A stretch of DNA of 64,000 nt from Nymphaea colorata (lineage: Eukaryota > Streptophyta > Magnoliopsida > Nymphaeales > Nymphaeaceae), in the NCBI RefSeq assembly GCF_008831285.2, contig NC_045140.1, positions 28,166,131-28,230,130 on the forward strand, read 5' to 3'. Position 1 is the stretch's first letter. Every line of letters starts with the position of its first letter. A model generated the notes under the pieces. The model was given only the letters and a program-made list of their open reading frames with translations. It had not been told where the DNA came from and ran no database searches. The position numbers and the translations under genes were made by a program. Shown piece after piece: positions 57,779 through 64,000 of the stretch.

Positions 57779-58620
57779 TGTTTGGAAAAAACATAAATTC
57801 TAGTGACCAATGCGTTCTTGCTGTGAAAATTTGTCCGCTGACATATGTTTCAGAAACTTTAGGGAATGCTTGGCTTCTAATGGATGCAACAGCCTTCTAG
57901 TGGCTCACAGTCTCAATGGGTTAGGGCGGTCAACCACTGGTAGCTCATCGGTATCTAGCCTCTTGTGCAAGTCAGTCGCAGACCTGAAGCATGAGCCAAA
58001 GGGGGAAGGGTGTGCTTGTGGATTGCTCCCTCTGTTTTGCAAGCTGCTAAAATGGCTTCATGTTTTATCCAACTCTTGGTCGAGCGACTGCTGAACACGC
58101 GTTTGGTTGATCCCTTCTTTGCTTTGTGATTTCTTAAAATGTGTCTTTAAAGCTAGGGATGTCATAGAGCTTTGAACTTCGAAGTTGAAGAAGGAGTAGG
58201 GTTGATAAGCCTGCTTAAATTCCAAACCTATATGTAATTGGCTTGTTTAATTCTGCTTGAAATAAAAACAGAATCAATCAACTAATTTGCAATAGATGTG
58301 AAAATCAAGGTACGAATCAGCTTCTCTTTTGAGAAGCTGACAGATGCTTACGATATGATTCATATGAACCTGACCGTCATTTATCCCGTTCAAGCAGTAT
58401 TTTTTGAATTCGCCGGTATCACCAGACGATATGGAGACCTATGCACGCTGACAGTTAAGTACCGTATGGGGAGTTTAATGCAGCCATGCACCGGTCCTTT
58501 TCTGGTAATTAAGAATGTAAATATTTTTTGTTAATAGACAATTAGTGGTATCGGTTATCGGTTATTCGAGGATTCTGACCCGAACCCGAACCCAAACCCG
58601 AACCCAAACCCAAATGTGCT
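57779..58620. other. methyltransferase 3' region and spacer
   Basis: A frame at 57810-58094 lies directly downstream of the stop and is unrecognised; it is best read as 3' UTR. An AATAAA at 58261-58266 is a possible poly(A) signal. At 58545-58612 a stretch with GGTATCGGTTATCGGTTATT is followed by (CCCGAA/CCCAAA)n, which looks like a transposon-derived or telomere-like hexamer repeat. Confidence 0.4.
58577..58615. repeat. (CCCGAA/CCCAAA)n hexamer array
   Basis: Six or seven consecutive hexamers lie about 150 bases upstream of the S29 start codon, close to the telo-box. Confidence 0.8.
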
Positions 58621-58626
58621 ACCGCC

Positions 58627-58634
58627 AAACCCTA
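58627..58634 (+). promoter_or_regulatory. telo-box (AAACCCTA) of the S29 promoter
   Basis: AAACCCTA lies 136 bases upstream of the start codon, and its reverse form TTTAGGGTT occurs at 58739-58747 in the probable leader. Telo-boxes are a known hallmark of plant ribosomal-protein promoters, which supports this as the regulatory region. Confidence 0.6.
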
Positions 58635-58769
58635 GACATGCTTGCGCCGGATCATAAATAGGGATGATAAATAGGGAGCGGCCGTTTTCTTTTCATCTCT
58701 TACCAACACGAGCGCTCTTCTCCGCAAGTTTTCGATCTTTTAGGGTTCCCCATCGGCGTTCCTCCGACG

Positions 58770-61047
58770 ATGGGTCACTCTGCTGTGTGGAACTCCCACC
58801 CAAAGAACTATGGCCCGGGTTCTCGCGCTTGGTTAGTGTCTCTCTCCTCAGTTCTTTTTATTCCATTTTTTTTAGTTTGATCTTGGATGAGGATTCATGT
58901 TTTCTTTCTCTGAAAGTTTTCGTTATTTGCCGAGCCCGTTGGTGCGCGATTTTGTTGTTAACTATCTCGGTGATTGCGTCGTTGCTGTTATTCCAGTCTT
59001 CTTCTGCGCATGCACTACGCTATGAAGTGTTTCGTCTTTTAGAATTCTGCGCGATGCATTCCGCGTGGTTAGGATCTGAGCCATCGGAATTTTTCTACCC
59101 CACAATAGTTCGTCGGGATAATTTGTTTATTCAGTAGGTGTATCAACTGCGACGGGTTCCAGAGGATTGCTGTTTAGCTTGTGGTTTGTCTTTCAGTCTA
59201 CTGCTCCATGGGTAGAAGTCTAAGACGGACACCGCTGTCGGAACAATCCCCATCTGCAAATCTGTCCCGATGCGTTTGACTTATAGCTGGAGGTTGTGGT
59301 TCCGTGGATACCATGAACTTAGTGAAATTGATGTGGTGGTTGTTCCAAATTCCAAATGCGTAAGCAGGAGTAGCACTCTATTAGGCTTGAAGCCATGGGA
59401 CTTGTTTAGGCCATCGAGGCCTTCGCTCTTTTTTTCCTTTGGTTCATTGCATGGTTCGTTTGATTGGTTAATTTTTTACTTTATTCCTCAACGGCACCAT
59501 CTTGAACAGTGGATTGAACTCCCTAGAAGCAAATGTTAGTGCATCAGGCCAAAGAGGAGTATTGGTAATTTGATATCGGTGTAAGAGCTCTTGCGTCTTA
59601 CCAGATGAGTTCTTATGTGTATATGGAAACTAAGAGTGCAGTTCCGAACTGAACTTCAACCGTAATGAAGATTATGATTTTGTTGTTGTCTATAGCAAAT
59701 CAACCTTTTGAGGCAGTTCCGTTTGTTTGTTTTATTTTTTCTAGGTTTTCAATCCGTATGGACTTGTGGAGAATAGTCTTTTCAAAACAAATCGTTAATA
59801 CTTTGGGAATCCAGAGACTCTAAATAAATTAGTTGATATTTTTTTGTTTATATACATCCATTTCTTAAGACAGTTTTAATCTATTATTCTTTTATTGGGA
59901 TAGGAGCATAAATGTTATTTGGTTCAATCTTGACTTTGATGCGCTGTCCAGCATGATATAACTTGATTTTTCCTTGCCAAAAGAAAATATGAAGCAATAT
60001 TATAGATTGTAAGCGTGTGATGTTTGCACATTCCTGATTGTTATTTGACACAAATCGGCTTCTGATTTCATACCTTGGTTACATACTTACATGTTCGTTT
60101 GGGTAGATTATGGTGAAATTTTGATGGGATAGATTAATAACCCTTTACAGTTTACATCATTGCTAATTTGTCATATTATGTGAACATAGGGAAGCTTTGC
60201 TACTCACTTAAGCAAATCATGTCTCAAGTTTTTGAAGTTAACTTAGGACGATTGCTTTCTCTAGATATGCAAGCATGAGAGACAGAACTCATATGCTTGC
60301 ACTTGAAAAGATTCATTTGTTTATATCTCCCTGAGGGAGATAATCACAATCTGTTCTATGGCACTTCTTCCTTGAAAGAATGACCCTAATTTCATGCTTT
60401 TACATTTCACTTTTGCACGTTCTTTTTGGTATCATTGCTTAAATGATTTCATTTTATTTCTGTATTCCACAAGTACGAAGATTCTCAAGTCTTAGCATGT
60501 GTTCCTTAAACTGTCCTAAGCAGACTTCTTGAAGTTGAAAAATATTCAGTTTGTGCTATTTGTATACTGAATTTCAGTGGCAGTTGAACGGTGTCCTTGT
60601 TAAACAGTTGATTTTTGGGCTTTTGAACCTTGCAAGAAAACTGAAAAACCTGCCACAAATTATTGTGTGATTTTCCTAGGGACAGGTTCTTTGTCTTTTT
60701 TTTATTTGCTGGAGGATTTTAGATAATCTGTGCTGTCACATTAGCTGTCATGCGGGGTGTGCTGATGATTGTAAGCTAACGTTATTCAGTTGATAACCCA
60801 ATGAAGACGATGCTAATAACTTTTGTTTGTTACGCAGCCGTGTATGCGGGAATCCTCATGGATTGATCAGGAAATATGGTCTGATGTGCTGCAGGCAATG
60901 CTTCCACAGCAACGCCAAGGCAATTGGCTTTATTAAGGTGCTTACGTCCATCTCTATTACTTTATCTTGTTTTACGTGTTTTCCTACTTGAGATTTCCTT
61001 GTATTTCTTCCCTGAGATCTTTTTTTCCTGTTTCCCAGTACCGTTAG
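58770..61047 (+). CDS. RPS29: 40S ribosomal protein S29 (uS14), 3 exons
   Basis: A small zinc-binding protein of the 40S head. Exons 58770-58831, 60838-60937 and 61039-61047 give 56 residues, the usual length. The protein starts [19 protein letters not shown] and ends GFIKYR, nearly identical to the family as I recall it. The zinc ligands are Cys21, Cys24, Cys39 and Cys42. The first intron (2.0 kb) splits the Cys21 codon after two bases. The last coding exon holds only Tyr, Arg and the stop codon (9 bases), preceded by a good TTTTCCTGTTTCCCAG acceptor. Telo-boxes in the promoter and leader fit co-regulation with other ribosomal-protein genes. Confidence 0.95.
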
Positions 61048-61812
61048 GACATGGTGCTAGCATCCAGGTGGAGAAGCTGCACAAGGCCTGGAGTAAATTC
61101 GTTTTTAATCCGTTGACTACATTGATGTTCACATATGCACCTCTTTTCTTAGTCATGTAGCAGGATTGTGGTCTTTAAATATTTGTTTTTTGGTTTCTCC
61201 CTCTAACGGTACAATGTTTTGAATCTGAGGATATTAAAAATCAAAATATTGTTGCATTAAGTTGCTGGTCTTCTTTATGTGTCGCCCATTTTGAAGATTT
61301 GTCAGTAAATCATCAACGGTGAGGTCGATTCCCCACCTACGCAGATCACCAAACCTTTATACAGAGTTTAAGCAAAATCCTTGTGTAATCTGCACCTGCA
61401 TCATAATTCATGTCTCCTCACTCAGCCAAACACATGCGTGCTAGACGGCCAAACCATACCCTGCCCCTAAGACGGTTGGCTGAAGGTTTAGAGCTGGGAC
61501 TTTACCTTCGGTTCTAGGAACCCTCGGACAGAGTCGCCTATGGGAATCAAACTAGAGATGCCTACTAATCTGTTAACCATGTTATTTGCTGCCAACTATG
61601 TTATTTCCCTCAAAGGAGTGTTGCCTTGCCATCAATTTGATATATACTGACAACCAGATAAAAGACTTTCGTGCCTTGGTGCTGCAGGAAGGTGAAGCAG
61701 GTAGCTGCCTTATCTGCTTAATTATGTTGTGGAATAAGGGAAAGCACTGATTGCTTTATGTATATTCGAAGCCAAGCCTGGATGAGGGCTGGGAAGGTTG
61801 CTTGTTTCCTTA
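61048..61812. other. S29 3' UTR and spacer
   Basis: No second gene is supported. From about 61380 to 61570 the sequence is GC-richer (CGGACAGAGTCGCCTATGGG) and may be a fragment of a retroposon on the minus strand, but I cannot place it in a family. Confidence 0.4.
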
Positions 61813-62101
61813 CGCCTTTGGTTGGAAGGAAAGGGAGGGAAAGAAAGGAAAGGGAATGAAAGAGAAAGGAAAGAAAAATGAATGGAATGGAATGGAATGG
61901 AATGGAAAGAAAAGAGGTGATTTAGTGTGGGAATAAAAATATTCTTTTCTTTCTTTCCTTTTCAATTGGTTCCTGTTTTATTTGGGAATGATTGTATTTA
62001 CACTAAACAATCATTCACTTTTTTTTTTCCTTTCATTTTTCTTTTCTTTTCTTTGCAGCTAAACACACTTTCCCTTTTTTTTATTCCAACCAAACAAGCC
62101 G
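61813..62101. mobile_element. second Tourist-like MITE, with an internal (GGAAT)n run
   Basis: The 289-base element has imperfect terminal inverted repeats, CGCCTTTGGTTGGAA on the left and the complement of CGGCTTGTTTGGTTGGAA on the right. It is flanked by TTA target-site duplications (61810-61812 and 62102-62104). The interior is purine-rich on the left (AAAGGGAGGG, then five GGAAT units at about 61880-61905) and pyrimidine-rich on the right, so the whole element is roughly self-complementary. Confidence 0.7.
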
Positions 62102-62104
62102 TTA

Positions 62105-64000
62105 GTCCTAGTTCTCGTTCTTAAGAGTTAATCATAAAGGTGTTAAAAGGTGTTAAGAGTTAATCATAAAGGTGCTTGGTTACATAAATTTGTCATGCCA
62201 ACAGTAACTGGATGCCAACACGTCAATTTTATTTTTTTGCTGGAATGCAAACATTGTCAGGTGCAACTTCAAAAGATGAATTTTGCTTTGTCGTGCATTT
62301 GTTAGTCTAATCCGTGCATGGTTTGTTTCTATAGCTAAAAATGTGCAAAAATAGAAGGTAAAACGTTATGTAACAATGTGCGATAAAACTTTTTGTTGGC
62401 GTGACAATTTTATTAGACTTAAATTTCTCTCTGGTTTTGTCATCTCCTAAAGGCATTAAGAAATGATGGCATACTTTGTTCATCTTCCGCTATTCCTTTT
62501 TGCCGTAAGACGAGACATAGAAACATATTCTTTTACCTGTTTCCAAGAACTCGAACTTTTATTTGAAACGAACGGGGACCTTTATATTAGTTTTACCATC
62601 TCTGACCACGGCTTTAAAAATGTTAGGTAGTGCATGACATATATGAAGTGTGAGTTTAGTTCTTCCTTAATTTGTTAAGATGATTTTTCCATGTTTACCA
62701 TATTCGATGACTGGATCGTTCACAACCTAGCCCACTTGGTGTTCACTTCACTGCTGTTAACCTAGCCCACTTGGTGTTTACTTCATTGTTGTTTTCAACT
62801 TCTTTCGAGTACGAAGGAGGAGAAGTTTCATCTTAACAAGGCAAAAAGCTAAAGCCCTCCACCTTTTTATCCATCCCCTCAAGATTATCAGGCATGTTTT
62901 TAATGTCTTGAGTAATGTCTATCAATGCTATTATTCAACTTGTATATCAACATTTGCCATTTTGCAGTCAGAAAATTGAAACCACGTGTGTTGTATCTCT
63001 CAAGTTTTTGACATCTCTCCGTACTGACGAAAGAAGAAATGAAGCAAGGGGCTGTAGTCGTGTGAGAGAGGGAGAGATCCTTTTCTTGTTTGTCATCCCC
63101 TCCCCCCCAACGGCTTTTCTTTTTTTCTTTTTCCAGTGACAATGAAGCCTAAAACCGATTTAATCAGATGGTCCATTGGATTGAACACATACGGATGATA
63201 AGAGAAGGCCATGTATAAGACAAACTTTTCAAAATGCAAAAGTTACATTATTTGTGAAAGATGAAGCGATCCTTAAAAACAAAAAATAAAAAATAAAAGA
63301 CCGTAAAGTGAAAAGAAAAATGCCCCATCACACAGGCTTCAATCCTTTCCACATCGTACCGACTTTTGTACTAATTGAAGCTCGCCAATTTTTCGGATGA
63401 ATAACAGGACATAGAAATTACTGCCATGACGAGTATTGAATTAGATGTTTGATAGCTGTGATAATTTTGTGCACTCATATTAGAGAACTAACTTCAAGCC
63501 CCTTTCCAAATACAAATATATGAACCTAATCTTGCGCAAAACTTGTAGACAAGTTCTTGATTATTCTGCTTGGATATATAAGATTAATTTCATAGAAATC
63601 CAAGATTCAAGCTTCAGGACTCACCTGCTTGAATTTTTTGAAAAGCAAGTTATATAAAGTCCTTCTAGAGTCTCTGCCCTCCCCAAGTTCTAAGTCAAGA
63701 AAATCTTGTCCAGTAGTATAGATTTCCCAAGAGGACTTAAAAAATATCTCCAACTTTTACACATAGTATGACATAACCCTGCACTGTATTTACCTGGCCC
63801 TTCTGTAGGTTGTTAAGACTCCTCTGTACAAGACCCTTCATGGGCTTTTCTGCACAGAAGGTAGGTGCTCCCATTGCTTCTGTACTAAGGCAGGTGCCTT
63901 ACTAGATGGACTGCTGCATAGTCCAAGGTAGTCTGGGTGCAAGGTGACTAAGAAAGCAACTTCTGTCTAAAGGCAGTCGTGAAAAGCAGGGAAGTGTGGT
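62105..64000. other. intergenic, no supported gene
   Basis: The stretch contains two short tandem duplications: one of about 32 bases (TAAGAGTTAATCATAAAGGTG) at 62122-62176, and one of about 35 bases (AACCTAGCCCACTTGGTGTT) at 62724-62790. Frames at 62900-63142 on either strand are unrecognised and overlap each other. Nothing identifiable lies in the final 800 bases. Confidence 0.4.

Noticed and set aside
57810..58094. 94-codon frame just after the methyltransferase stop
   Set aside because: No family match from memory and it lies in the expected 3' UTR.
1..64000. CRISPR arrays, operons, tRNA or rRNA genes
   Set aside because: The window is plant nuclear DNA. No regularly spaced repeats occur, and I found no tRNA cloverleaf or rRNA sequence by eye.

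Overview
The window is nuclear DNA of a flowering plant. It is AT-rich, with GT-AG introns, long intergenic stretches full of decayed transposons, abundant AT, GA and CA microsatellites, and plant-specific gene families (Dof factor, UPL1-type HECT ligase, malectin-bearing kinesin-14). I cannot name the species from sequence alone.

Layout. 1-10.9 kb is a repeat-rich desert with a collapsed Ty1/copia relic (about 4.44-5.67 kb) and copies of a GATATCC/ATTTGAAT-rich dispersed repeat. 10.97-13.84 kb is an element with long terminal inverted repeats. It carries a near-perfect hairpin and a copy of the first coding exon of the next gene. 13.85-17.05 kb holds more repeats and a Tourist-like MITE. 17.8-36.7 kb (+) is a 16-exon UPL1/UPL2-type HECT E3 ubiquitin ligase of about 3,646 residues. 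39.4-40.4 kb (+) is an intronless Dof transcription factor resembling DOF5.7/SCAP1. 45.6-50.1 kb (-) is a 17-exon kinesin-14 with an N-terminal malectin-like domain and an apparent one-base frameshift in exon 6. 54.5-57.8 kb (+) is a SpoU-type RNA 2'-O-methyltransferase. 58.8-61.05 kb (+) is ribosomal protein S29. The last 3 kb is intergenic with a second Tourist-like MITE.

The genes are unrelated housekeeping and regulatory loci and do not form a pathway. The notable relationship is between the hairpin element and the ligase. The element holds the ligase's 5' flank twice, in inverted orientation (228-bp core arms about 99% identical to each other and about 97% to the ligase copy). It also carries 86 bp around the ligase start codon, in which all five differences are C:G-to-T:A transitions relative to the gene. 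If transcribed, it would fold into long double-stranded RNA matching the ligase promoter/leader, about 4 kb upstream of the gene. That makes it a candidate natural silencing locus or young small-RNA gene.

Exon limits were read by hand from splice sites, frame continuity and remembered family sequences. Transcript ends and expression were not tested.
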